Assembly (NCBI GenBank): GCA_037043015.1
Contig: CM073321.1
Coordinates: forward strand, 3,787,001 to 3,851,000
Source of the DNA: Bryum argenteum
Taxonomy: Eukaryota > Streptophyta > Bryopsida > Bryales > Bryaceae
DNA: 64,000 nt
Reading direction: 5' to 3'
The translations under genes and the position numbers were made by a program. Shown piece by piece: positions 56,562-64,000 of the stretch. Below the pieces are notes generated by a model that was given only the letters and a program-made list of their open reading frames with translations, made no database searches and was not told where the DNA came from. How positions within the stretch are numbered: position 1 is the first letter of the stretch; the number at the start of each line of letters is the position of its first letter.

Positions 56562-58110
56562 CTAATAACTGTCCTCTCTAAATACAAGCTCCGGTGGAAG
56601 CATATGATATGGTTTCGCCATCAAGCGGTTCACCACCTCCCCACAGGTCATTCTCTCTTTTAATTCATGCCTGGTCAGTGAAAACACTTTCGTTAGGAAT
56701 GAATCTCGCACCGTCGAATTCGGTAATAATTCTTTGTCGAATTCATTATGCACACCAATCAGCTGGATGAGCTTGCCAACCGCATACGAATCTGATGCTA
56801 CTGTGGTTGGATGTCGAAGTTCCTGGACGTTCAGATTTGTATCAGAACTTTCAGGTCCATAAGTATAGAACATCTCGGGCGCCACCCACCATTGACGTGC
56901 CATATCTTCTTTTTTTTCGGCGTCGTCTGGTATCCGTAACGTGAAGGCTGTTGTTCTACTATACGAGATGCCATCCCCCAGTCACACACTCCAATACAAA
57001 TCTTGGTTCCTCCGAAAGTTGGGAAATGCAATAGTATGTTCGAGGGGGATAGGTCGTTGTGAAGTACTCCTGTCTTATGCACGTGATTCATGATGTACAC
57101 TAAACCCCAAGCTAACTTCATCCTGTGCTGACGGAAAAGGCTAATTCTGAAAGCCTCCTCTTGAGTGAGACTCGGAACTTCCTTCACTTTCGACCAGTGA
57201 AGATGTTTGTCGCCGACCTTCTCATCCAACTTCAACATCTCGTGTAGTGATCCTCCATTCCATCAATATGAGTAAGCTTCGAATGTCCTTGTATGCAACG
57301 CCCAAAACTTGATAATTCCTGGATGATTCAAAGGACATACAAGAGCTTCTGCTGCAGTCTCTATCCTCCTCTTCTGAATATTCATATTCTTGGAAAGCTT
57401 TGCTGCAAACTCGATATTTTCTGGATCGTGGTCTACTCCAAGTATCTTCACCTTCCGCACCAGTCCATGGCCTCCCTCCATATTGCGGGCTGATAGAGCT
57501 TCTATCGTAGCGTCTTGAGGAATCCACACCACCCCCGACCCTGTGTCTCGTTCAAATGTGGCGCGCAGCGCGGTTTTTCCCATGACTTCCCTCGGGTTTT
57601 ATTCTTGCTAAGCTTTTGGATTGTGTGTTGCCACCAATCCATCTTGCGTTTAAACTGGTCCTCCTCTTGTGTTAGACGCCTCTGTCCAAATCGCTTCTTC
57701 CACAACTCCTTTACATTGAAGATGCATTGTTCAACTGTATTTTCCATCCATAACTGGTACTGCGAATGATAATCCACATCTTGGTATTCATCCGTTTCCT
57801 CCATGGCCTTCAAAATTACTGCCTCCAATTTCTTCTTCAGTCTCTCTTTGCCCGTGCTAACATTCCTGAGGTAGTTGTGCTCTAGGAATTGAGCCTCCGT
57901 TTCCTCATACCAATCCAAACATGCTTTTTCCGCAAACCTAGTATAATCTGGTGTTGGGAATCCGGGTTTTACTTCTTTTGGGTGTCTCCTCTTCCTCTTA
58001 TGGCCTCCACTTCCACTAGGTTGTTGCATACCAAGGTCTGGTGCAAATGTTTCGGGGGCATCTAGATTCCATGCTCGTTGTCCCTTCTGGTGCTTTTTGG
58101 ATTTACTCAT
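56562..58110 (-). pseudogene. Protein kinase of a mobile-element/bryophyte-type family, broken
   Basis: ATG 58,110 (M-S-K-S-K-K-H) starts a 170-residue charged N-terminal region ending W-W-Q-H-T-I-Q-K-L-S-K-N-K-T. The kinase domain follows: G-G-H-G-L-V-R-K-V glycine loop, F-A-A-K lysine, H-N-D-L-S-P-S-N-I-L-L catalytic loop, C-D-W-G magnesium loop (DWG in place of DFG) and W-V-A-P-E. The catalytic Lys, both Asp and Asn are present. Three lesions: a frameshift near 57,590; TGA 57,263-57,265 just before W-N-G-G-S-L, where a Trp is expected (TGG to TGA); and a frameshift in an A8 run near 56,912. It is divergently arranged with the WCHI gene at 58.8 kb, with a GC array between. If once active it would be a soluble Ser/Thr-type kinase. 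Confidence 0.75.
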
Positions 58111-58289
58111 CGTTGAACTTCTTGAAAAAATCGGCAAAAAATCTCCCCCCTGCTATCAATGTGCACCAAACCCCAAAAACTCCTCGGACGACCCGGCAAT
58201 GCATCATTAAGAAGACGAGCAAGGACACGGGGCGGAGGAGAGTTCGATAGCGGTTTGGGGAAAAGTAATATCAAACCCGCGTTGGGGTT

Positions 58290-58665
58290 TATATATCCTT
58301 GGAGACCGGCGGTCGCCCTACGATCGCCACCGGCGGTCACCCCCCAGTCCCATTGCCGCGATACCGCACCGGTCGTCGCGTTCGTTCATTGCCGCGAAAT
58401 TGCCGTGACCGGTCGCCGCTCGCGTCCCGGCATTGTCGCGAATAGTTTGACCGGCGGTCGCCCTACGTCCCGCTGTCGCGAACAGCTGCATCGGCGGTCG
58501 CCCTGCCTCCCGCTGTCGCGATTAGCTGCACCGGCGGTCGCCCTACCTCCTGCGTCGCGCCCCAGGTACTGCTGCGATCGCGCCCTTCTGGGGCCGGCGG
58601 TCGCCACGCAACGTCATACCTCTATCTAGACCGCCGGTCGCCTTGAATTTCTGGTCGCCCCGGCG
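58290..58665. repeat. GC palindromic array between divergent kinase and WCHI genes
   Basis: Units of CACCGGCGGTCGCCCTA-C followed by CTCCCGCTGTCGCGA(A/T)-AG-CTG at about 53-55-base spacing (58,440-58,560), with GACCGGTCGCCGCTCGCG variants before. It differs in unit from the 42-bp arrays but has the same GACCG/CGGTCGCC core. Being between two divergent starts, it could be a shared promoter region or abutting element ends. Confidence 0.78.
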
Positions 58666-58715
58666 TATATATTCCCCCATCGTATCTGAACTTCTTATTT
58701 GGGTTTACTGGCCTA

Positions 58716-58756
58716 GCGCGTTGTCTTACATCCATTAAATTGGCTGCATGCTCGTT
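58716..58756 (+). promoter_or_regulatory. Conserved upstream block of WCHI-family genes (copy 4), diverged
   Basis: GCGCGTTGTCTTACATC, spacer, TTGGCTGCATGCTCG. Same order and spacing as the blocks at 18.55, 21.45, 23.41 and 62.95 kb, with more differences. The ATG used here, 58,800, is 44 bases further on. Confidence 0.45.
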
Positions 58757-58799
58757 CCGGGTAGGTAATAACTATTTGCCATTTTTGGCTATTTCATCC

Positions 58800-59876
58800 A
58801 TGGCTACTCTCGGGCAACTTAGGAAGGAAGAGAATGACAAGAAGAGGAAGAGGAAGGGCGCTCCACAACGGAAAAGATTACACGTGCTTCAAAATCCAAA
58901 TAAGCTTGCCTTCAGAGGTTGGGAAGATGAACCAGATATGTGGACAATGGCCACTTGCGAATCGTTCATTGAATGGTGTCACATTGACAAGAAATTCCCT
59001 CTGTCTTGTCACCATTTTCATCGGCGCACCAACAAGGCAAATTTTAAGTTTTGTGAATGCCCAAACTTCAAGCAACGATGCATTGAGGTTTACCAAGTCC
59101 TGTATGGCATGCCATGTGTGGAGCGCAACGAGGTTCCATTGTTTCTTGCTCGTGGAGTATACGCCGAGGTTGCTCTTGGTAAACGAGTGGATTGGACAAC
59201 TGTCAAAGAGGGGAAGCATGTAACACGACCTTCAACGAGTGACATTCCGACAGGCATTCTAAGATTCCCTGACGCTCCTAATGGTGGCATGGCGGTGACG
59301 AGGTCTATTACCAAGGCTATGGAAGAGGCTGCCTATCATAGTGCTACATCGGAAGAGGACGATGACTCGGATGGTTCGCGGCCTCGTAAGGCGGTGCGTC
59401 AAGTACAACAACCTCTTCCTCCCGCCAGCGTTGTGATTGATGCGGATCATCGTCGTAATTTACCTGGCCGCGTTCCTGAAATAGGTGGCTCTCGCCCTGC
59501 AATAGCAAGTAATCATCCACTCGTAGTAGAGCCCCATGGTACTTGCATCTTACCATTGGAAGAACTTGACTCATCTTCCGATCTCAAAGCTCTTCTGAAG
59601 AGTAAAGACGACAACATAGCAAGATTGCAAGCGGATCTCAAAAAAACACGAGCAATGTATGAGGAGAAGGTGAAAGAAGGGGAGCAGCTTTCCGTGGAAT
59701 ATGCACGCATGCGCGAGAAGATGCAAGAACTATCTCACGCACGTAACATTCGTGGAGATGTAGAGAAATCAGACATGGCGGATGTTGATAGAGTTGTCTT
59801 CAACCTTACAGAGGACTTGGCATTTGGAGAAATGTCACCGCAACGCCCTACATTGCGCCGTCCTGTGAAAGCTTAG
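58800..59876 (+). CDS. WCHI-family protein, N-terminal part of a probable WCHI-coiled-coil-RING protein
   Basis: ATG 58,800 begins M-A-T-L-G-Q-L-R-K-E-E; an upstream in-frame extension lacks an ATG. Residues 35-140 carry the family signature: L-A-F-R-G-W-E-D-E-P-D-M-W, F-I-E-W-C-H-I-D-K-K-F-P, H-H-F-H, C-I-E-V-Y, N-E-V-P-L-F-L-A-R-G-V-Y-A-E-V-x-L-G-K-R-V-D-W. Conserved Cys and His (W-C-H, H-x3-H, a later C) could bind zinc, which is a guess. Then an acidic/Ser segment (E-E-D-D-D-S-D) and a coiled coil at about residues 260-315 (I-A-R-L-Q-A-D-L-K-K-T-R). TAG at 59,874-59,876 ends it; the next frame, in the same phase, begins fifteen bases later. Probably nuclear and element-encoded; function unknown. 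Confidence 0.68.
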   Translation: MATLGQLRKEENDKKRKRKGAPQRKRLHVLQNPNKLAFRGWEDEPDMWTMATCESFIEWCHIDKKFPLSCHHFHRRTNKANFKFCECPNFKQRCIEVYQVLYGMPCVERNEVPLFLARGVYAEVALGKRVDWTTVKEGKHVTRPSTSDIPTGILRFPDAPNGGMAVTRSITKAMEEAAYHSATSEEDDDSDGSRPRKAVRQVQQPLPPASVVIDADHRRNLPGRVPEIGGSRPAIASNHPLVVEPHGTCILPLEELDSSSDLKALLKSKDDNIARLQADLKKTRAMYEEKVKEGEQLSVEYARMREKMQELSHARNIRGDVEKSDMADVDRVVFNLTEDLAFGEMSPQRPTLRRPVKA

Positions 59877-59891
59877 CCATGTGTTGTTAAT

Positions 59892-61133
59892 ATGTCGGGC
59901 CTCGAACGAGAAGAAGATGTACGATGTGATTCTCAAGATTCTTTATCTTTACCGCTGTTCCCCCCTATTCGTAATCCCCCTTTCATGTCGTCTGATGGAT
60001 ACAACTCCTTACTAAAGGAAAAGCAACAACTGCAAGCTCGTTTGGAGCAGTTATCAGCCACTTACTACCATTGGAAGGTGGCATGTATACTTTCGGTGGA
60101 TAGAGGGAGACAAGTTGCAGCGGAGCTGGAGAAGATCGATAAGAATTTTACTAGTGGAGCTGGTCGGCGAACGTTCGGTATGACCTCGTGGCCGAGTGTG
60201 GATACATTGTTTGATAATCTTCCTATGATGGACATCAAGATGCAAGATGACACTTCTACAGAGGTTGTAGATTGGAGCAAGGCCGGGTGGAATTTCAAAC
60301 ACCACATGTCGGCACATGTTGATGTAGCATCCAGGACATTATTGTGGCCCAACCCTCCGCAGTTTGTATTGGATCACTCTACGTGTCCCATATGCCTAAC
60401 TCCATTTAGACATGAGGGTGGATGGGCTTTAGGCTCTTGTGTCCATATGTATCATCCGCAGTGTCTTTTAGTTCATTGTATGACTCAAAGTCGTTGTGCT
60501 ATATGCAAAGCGCCTTTTCACGAGCGGTTCTACGAGATGTTCAATCTAAGAACTTATATGCCGCCTTCTTGGGAACACAATGCTGAGACTACTGACAAGG
60601 TTCGATTCTGGGGTAAAGACCTTATTTGGAGTTGGCGTAGAGGTGAACATGATCTCGAGAAGAGTACTCCTAGCTCCCAATTGAATTGGGAGACTGACCC
60701 AAACGAGATTCTAAGAGTTGCTCCAATACTTGCCGGACAAGGTCCACAGCATGAGGGTAATCGGATGTTCTTCTTCCAATGCCTTGGAGGCTATTTTGAT
60801 GTGAGCTCTAATACATTCAAGTGGGGGCCACATCCAATGGGACATCGTTGGAATCAATATGGGAAGAGAGTAACCGACGGTGAAGGTCGTGCCTCCATGG
60901 AAGATTTGGAAGAGTGTCAATATGCTGAGTCTACTTGGGGGCCACGATACCAGTCTCAAGCTCTAGACTATTTACTGGATGTACATAGTCCCCTCACAAG
61001 AAGGACTTTGCAGGACTTGAAAGACTCTAGAGTCTTAGATCTGATCTTAAATGCAGATGGTCCATTCAATCGAACTCGTGCAAAGCGTAAACTTCTTGTT
61101 GGAGAATGCTCCAACCCTCAGCCTAGTGAATGA
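59892..61133 (+). CDS. RING-H2 finger protein, in frame with the preceding WCHI gene
   Basis: ATG 59,892, 413 residues to TGA 61,131-61,133. A short coiled coil (L-L-K-E-K-Q-Q-L-Q-A-R-L-E-Q-L) leads to a RING at residues 165-208: C-P-I-C, fourteen residues, C-V-H-M-Y-H-P-Q-C, nine residues, C-A-I-C, giving C3H2C3 ligands. After it, P-F-H-E-R-F-Y-E-M-F, Y-M-P-P-S-W-E-H-N and Q-H-E-G-N-R-M-F-F-F-Q-C form a conserved tail that I recall following RING fingers in seed-free plant genomes. Expected role: E3 ubiquitin ligase. I recall relatives in which WCHI, coiled coil and RING are a single chain, so the TAG between the frames may be a nonsense change, a readthrough site or intronic. It is intact otherwise. 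Confidence 0.75.
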   Translation: MSGLEREEDVRCDSQDSLSLPLFPPIRNPPFMSSDGYNSLLKEKQQLQARLEQLSATYYHWKVACILSVDRGRQVAAELEKIDKNFTSGAGRRTFGMTSWPSVDTLFDNLPMMDIKMQDDTSTEVVDWSKAGWNFKHHMSAHVDVASRTLLWPNPPQFVLDHSTCPICLTPFRHEGGWALGSCVHMYHPQCLLVHCMTQSRCAICKAPFHERFYEMFNLRTYMPPSWEHNAETTDKVRFWGKDLIWSWRRGEHDLEKSTPSSQLNWETDPNEILRVAPILAGQGPQHEGNRMFFFQCLGGYFDVSSNTFKWGPHPMGHRWNQYGKRVTDGEGRASMEDLEECQYAESTWGPRYQSQALDYLLDVHSPLTRRTLQDLKDSRVLDLILNADGPFNRTRAKRKLLVGECSNPQPSE

Positions 61134-61566
61134 TAATTACGATATTGTGAATCCATACACTCCAGCATAGCGTATGGTTTTAGCTATATAGGACTATATT
61201 TCATTATAGTATTATCGAGTGGCAGCTTTTTGCAACAATGTATCTCATTTTCTATTGTACTACTTTTTACATCGATTAAATCAATGGTATGTATTTGGTT
61301 AGCTCCTTTGCTTGTGGTCTATCGATTGTACTTTGTCAGCTTTTATTGTATCTTACATCTTCATAGTCCATATAACCCGCCCAACCCCTTGTACCAATGC
61401 ACAAACACGTACTTACGCATGATGAAAGGTAAAAACAAACTTCCATATATAAAGTGTATGCGAAAAAGTACATAGAAGAAATTACGTACACTTTCCCTAC
61501 ACCTAATTAACGTAAATCAAATATCGTTTTGGTGAATGTTGGGGGTGTAAGTCCATCGCCTCTACG
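61134..61566. other. Convergent 3' region between the RING and second WCHI genes
   Basis: AT-rich, without coding frames, lying between two convergent genes. Likely their 3' untranslated regions. Confidence 0.4.
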
Positions 61567-62892
61567 TTAAGAATCTTCAACTTTTTCCTTGCCCTTTGAA
61601 AAAAGTGATCGTTGCGGTTCCAAATCAACGTCGATTGAGTTTATGTTGATGTCATCTTTTGCGTTACTTTTACGATGAGCCCACTCTGCCCATGCGTCCT
61701 CGAATCGAGCATTCTCCTGAGCTACACGTAGTTGCTTTGCGAGTTTTACATTCTGGTCTTCACTCCATTTCACCAGCCTCTTTAATTTGTCAACTTCCTC
61801 TGGAGTCTTGCCATACTTACCCGCTAATGCCAAATCCCGAATGCGTAGCATCTCTTTATCTACCTCTAGAGCAATAGATTCTTCAATATCCGTCAACCGA
61901 TCCCTCCTCCCAACTTGGACCCCTTCCAGGTAAGTATGTTTTGCTGTCCAGAACTCTACGTAGTCTTCTATGGAAAGGCTGTTTGAATTTTTCTTCTCGA
62001 AAAACTTCTCCTTAGCCTCTTTTCGTAGCACAAGCATGGTCTCCATGTCAGCTATGCAGTCTAGAGCTTTTTCCAAAACCTCCCGACATTCTTCTTGTAC
62101 ATCGTATGGTGCAGAAAGGGCTCTTTCTTTGAGGGCTTCCAATTCCTTTCTATTCTGCAGTACTAACTCCAATTCCATGCATTTTCCTATACTGAAATTG
62201 TGCAAAATGATCAAAGTATCCATGACTTTGGATAATCTTCCACCCACTTTTCGGAGTGGATTTACCTCAAAGGAAATTCCTTCAGTCCAATTTATTGGAA
62301 GACTAGTTGGTTCACAGAGCTCGTATTCGTGTGTGTGTTCATCCTCCGAGAATTCGGAAGAAGACCCTGCTGTGTAAAATTCCGCGTCGGCCTTAGGACT
62401 CATAGGTACCGTTCCAATTCCATCTCCTTCAATAGTCTTTGATGTCTCTACAACCTCTATTGGTTCGGTCTTCTCTTGTATAAGCAAACGTAGATGCGTC
62501 CACCAATGCACCTCCTTCCCGAGAATCATTTCCGCATATGCCATTTGTGCCAAAAAGTAGGGAACCTCATATTTAAAAATATGGTTGTTACCGTATATCA
62601 AATGCCAAGCATATATGCATCTCGCTTTGAATTCGAAATGATGGCACTCTCGGAGGTTAGCTTCATTCTTGTGCCGATGAATATTGTGCCAATGTAGAGG
62701 AAAGAGCTTGTTGATGTGGCACCACTCCACATATTTCTCACATATGGCAAAAGACCACGGCCCCGTCTCTTCCTCCCATCCTCTAAATGCTACTATCTTT
62801 GGATTCTTCAAGATGTCTCTGCGCTTCTTCGCAATCCGACCTCGGTCATGGCGCACCATGGATGTGCCCGCTACAACGGGTAGTGCCTCCAT
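61567..62892 (-). CDS. WCHI-family coiled-coil protein, intact copy
   Basis: 441 residues from ATG 62,892 to the stop at 61,567-61,569, with no interruption, the only member complete here as a single frame. N-terminal signature: V-A-F-R-G-W-E-E-E-T-G-P-W, Y-V-E-W-C-H-I-N-K-L-F-P, H-W-H-N-I-H, E-C-H-H-F, Y-E-V-P-Y-F-L-A-Q-M-A-Y-A-E-M-I-L-G-K-E-V. Middle: acidic/Ser stretch F-S-E-D-E-H-T-H-E-Y-E. C-terminal half: long helical, charged coiled coil (about residues 235-410; L-V-L-Q-N-R-K-E-L-E-A-L-K-E-R). No RING, unlike its neighbour. Upstream are the conserved block and the 42-bp GC array; the gene's 5' half recurs in inverted copy at 22.3-23.8 kb. Intact coding suggests recent insertion or maintained function. 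Confidence 0.72.
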   Translation of the reverse strand: MEALPVVAGTSMVRHDRGRIAKKRRDILKNPKIVAFRGWEEETGPWSFAICEKYVEWCHINKLFPLHWHNIHRHKNEANLRECHHFEFKARCIYAWHLIYGNNHIFKYEVPYFLAQMAYAEMILGKEVHWWTHLRLLIQEKTEPIEVVETSKTIEGDGIGTVPMSPKADAEFYTAGSSSEFSEDEHTHEYELCEPTSLPINWTEGISFEVNPLRKVGGRLSKVMDTLIILHNFSIGKCMELELVLQNRKELEALKERALSAPYDVQEECREVLEKALDCIADMETMLVLRKEAKEKFFEKKNSNSLSIEDYVEFWTAKHTYLEGVQVGRRDRLTDIEESIALEVDKEMLRIRDLALAGKYGKTPEEVDKLKRLVKWSEDQNVKLAKQLRVAQENARFEDAWAEWAHRKSNAKDDININSIDVDLEPQRSLFSKGKEKVEDS

Positions 62893-62925
62893 GAGAAAAA
62901 TTCGTAGAAACGCAAAGTCCCTCTA

Positions 62926-62972
62926 CGAGCAAGCAAGCAGCAACTCTGAACTCGATACTAGTCAATGCGCGA
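62926..62972 (-). promoter_or_regulatory. Conserved upstream block of WCHI-family genes (copy 5)
   Basis: Minus-strand reading: CGCGCATTGACTAGTATCGA, spacer, GTTGCTGCTTGCTTGCTCG, ending about 33 bases before the ATG. Nearly identical to copy 3. Confidence 0.6.
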
Positions 62973-63029
62973 AAAGGAGGTACTCGCAAACTGTGAAAAT
63001 GGACTGCCCGTCGCGTTCTTAAGCAAGGT

Positions 63030-63345
63030 GATAAGGCGACCGGCGGTCTACAAAATCTGCATCGCCGGTCGCCCGCCGGTCCAGCTATCGCCCTATCTGT
63101 ACCGCCGATCGCCCCAGCGACCGACGTTCGCCCATGAGCGACCGACGTTCGCCCAAAAGCTATACCGGCGGTCGCCTTGTGACCGACGTTCGCTCATTGG
63201 CTGGACCGCCGATCGCCCCAGCGACCGACGTTCGCCCATGAGCTGGACCGCTGATCGCCCTAGCGACCGACGTTCGCCCATGAGCTGGACCGCCGATCGC
63301 CCTAGCGACCGACGTTCGCCCATGAGCTGAATCGGCGGTCGCCCT
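63030..63345. repeat. GC palindromic array with 42-bp units, right copy
   Basis: At least four units of GGACCGCCGATCGCC then CTAGCGACCGACGTTCGCCC and ATGAGCT at 42-base spacing (63,115-63,340). They are the reverse complement of the unit at 18.7 and 23.1 kb. Open frames here simply encode the repeat. Confidence 0.82.
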
Positions 63346-64000
63346 ATTTCACCTCTTTATGTTGAATGCGAGGGCATGAGGTTTCATAGCAGCTCCTACG
63401 AGGATGAGAATCATGAGATGAGGATGAATATTGGATGGGGGAGGAATAAAAGAGCCCTTTAGTTTATAATGTATTAATTTAAAAAATAGGAAGGTACGCA
63501 TAGGGTAGGAATTTCGGATCGTGGGTCCCATAATTCCCATTTTATGATCATTCAATTCCTAAGACATGAACAAGAGATGTCTAAATGGATAATAATGAAT
63601 GGGAGGAAGGATGGGGTGAGAGTTCTTCGTCCTCTTCGTAGGCATGAATGGTATATATTATTTTGTATGGTGTATATTTTAAGAAGTCATATCGTGCCTA
63701 ATCATTTATAATAATTGATAAAATGTGAATTCATTTATAGAGCATCAGCCTCTTCAATGCATGAAAACACTTTAATGAATCTAACGATTCAATACCTACA
63801 ATCTAAGAATGTAATCCAAGGTAGTCCATTTCTAGCATCTAGATAAGATACCATTTTTGTACCAAAACTGCACCTCATATTTTAACATCACATTCAAGAA
63901 CAATTTCTAGTTTCTTTTTATATCAGTGGAGCCTTTAATAAATTATAAGATCTTCGTATATAATATCCGACTGATAGATTATCCTTGCAATGAGTTTATG

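Larger units (their letters stand above)
62560..64000 (-). repeat. Right copy of the 1.5-kb inverted duplication
   Basis: Reverse complement of about 22,330-23,843. Homology continues to the window end (TTGCAAGGATAATCTAT region at 63,960-63,995), so the true duplicate is longer. Alignment covers AT-rich flank, array, upstream block and gene start. Confidence 0.88.

Noticed and set aside
58800-61133. Bacterial-style two-gene operon
   Set aside because: A 15-base gap in the same phase is better explained by one broken or recoded eukaryotic gene; neighbours have spliceosomal introns.
62965-63330. 121-residue frame ending in repeated S-W-T-A-D-R-P-S-D-R-R
   Set aside because: It only translates the 42-bp minisatellite.

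Overview
The window looks like transposon-rich nuclear DNA of a eukaryote, most likely a land plant. The signs are split exons with canonical GT-AG introns of roughly 50-350 bp, a complete CACTA element with a 3-bp target duplication, a 1.5-kb LTR insertion with a 5-bp duplication, kilobases of AT-rich spacer and a 2-kb AT microsatellite. Several gene families here (a protein kinase with an H-N-D catalytic loop and D-W-G magnesium loop, a WCHI-motif/RING family, a DUF7869-like protein, ParB-methyltransferase fusions) are ones I associate with seed-free plants such as liverworts and mosses. That placement is from memory and moderate in confidence. I see no rRNA, tRNA or prokaryotic operon.

Layout. 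0-3.9 kb: decayed multi-exon ParB-like/DNA methyltransferase fusion (+). 5-10.5 kb: AT-rich spacer, GC-rich palindromic arrays and a GC-rich block. 12.1-13.9 kb: C-terminal two thirds of a DUF7869-like gene (-), broken against a shared repeat module; a 2.6-kb CACTA element (14,264-16,887) sits in the GC array beside it. 17.3-24 kb: three decayed WCHI-family copies, each preceded by a GC array. 24.2-25 kb: N-terminal part of another DUF7869-like copy (-), with a 1,639-bp Tc1-type element inserted 2 bp before its ATG. 26.7-29 kb and 35.7-39.9 kb: two copies of an acidic RG-rich ORF followed by a HAD/FCP1-like pseudophosphatase. 29.3-29.9 kb: small two-exon gene with a Cys cluster (-). 34.1-35.4 kb: Pro-rich repeat protein (-). 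40.1-43.1 kb: second ParB-type gene (-), with 23-bp palindromes in its intron, 3' flank and promoter. 43.2-44.1 kb: regular palindrome array. 45.4-50.4 kb: AT-rich, then AT microsatellite. 51.2-53.3 kb: second palindrome array, split by an LTR insertion. 53.4-55.9 kb: best DUF7869-like gene. 56.6-58.1 kb: kinase pseudogene (-). 58.8-61.1 kb: WCHI and RING reading frames separated by one TAG. 61.6-62.9 kb: intact WCHI gene (-). 63-64 kb: GC array and inverted copy of the 22.3-23.8-kb region.

Most genes belong to recurring families and carry isolated in-frame stops, many explicable by C-to-T change, so this reads as a graveyard of multigene mobile elements. Two palindrome systems recur just upstream of these genes: GC arrays (core GCGACCG-N-CGGTCGC) before the WCHI genes, and TTATCCCCGG...CCGGGGATAA arrays before the second ParB-type gene and the DUF7869-like gene. 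The association of a ParB-type gene with an array of palindromes is the most promising candidate for an undescribed system.
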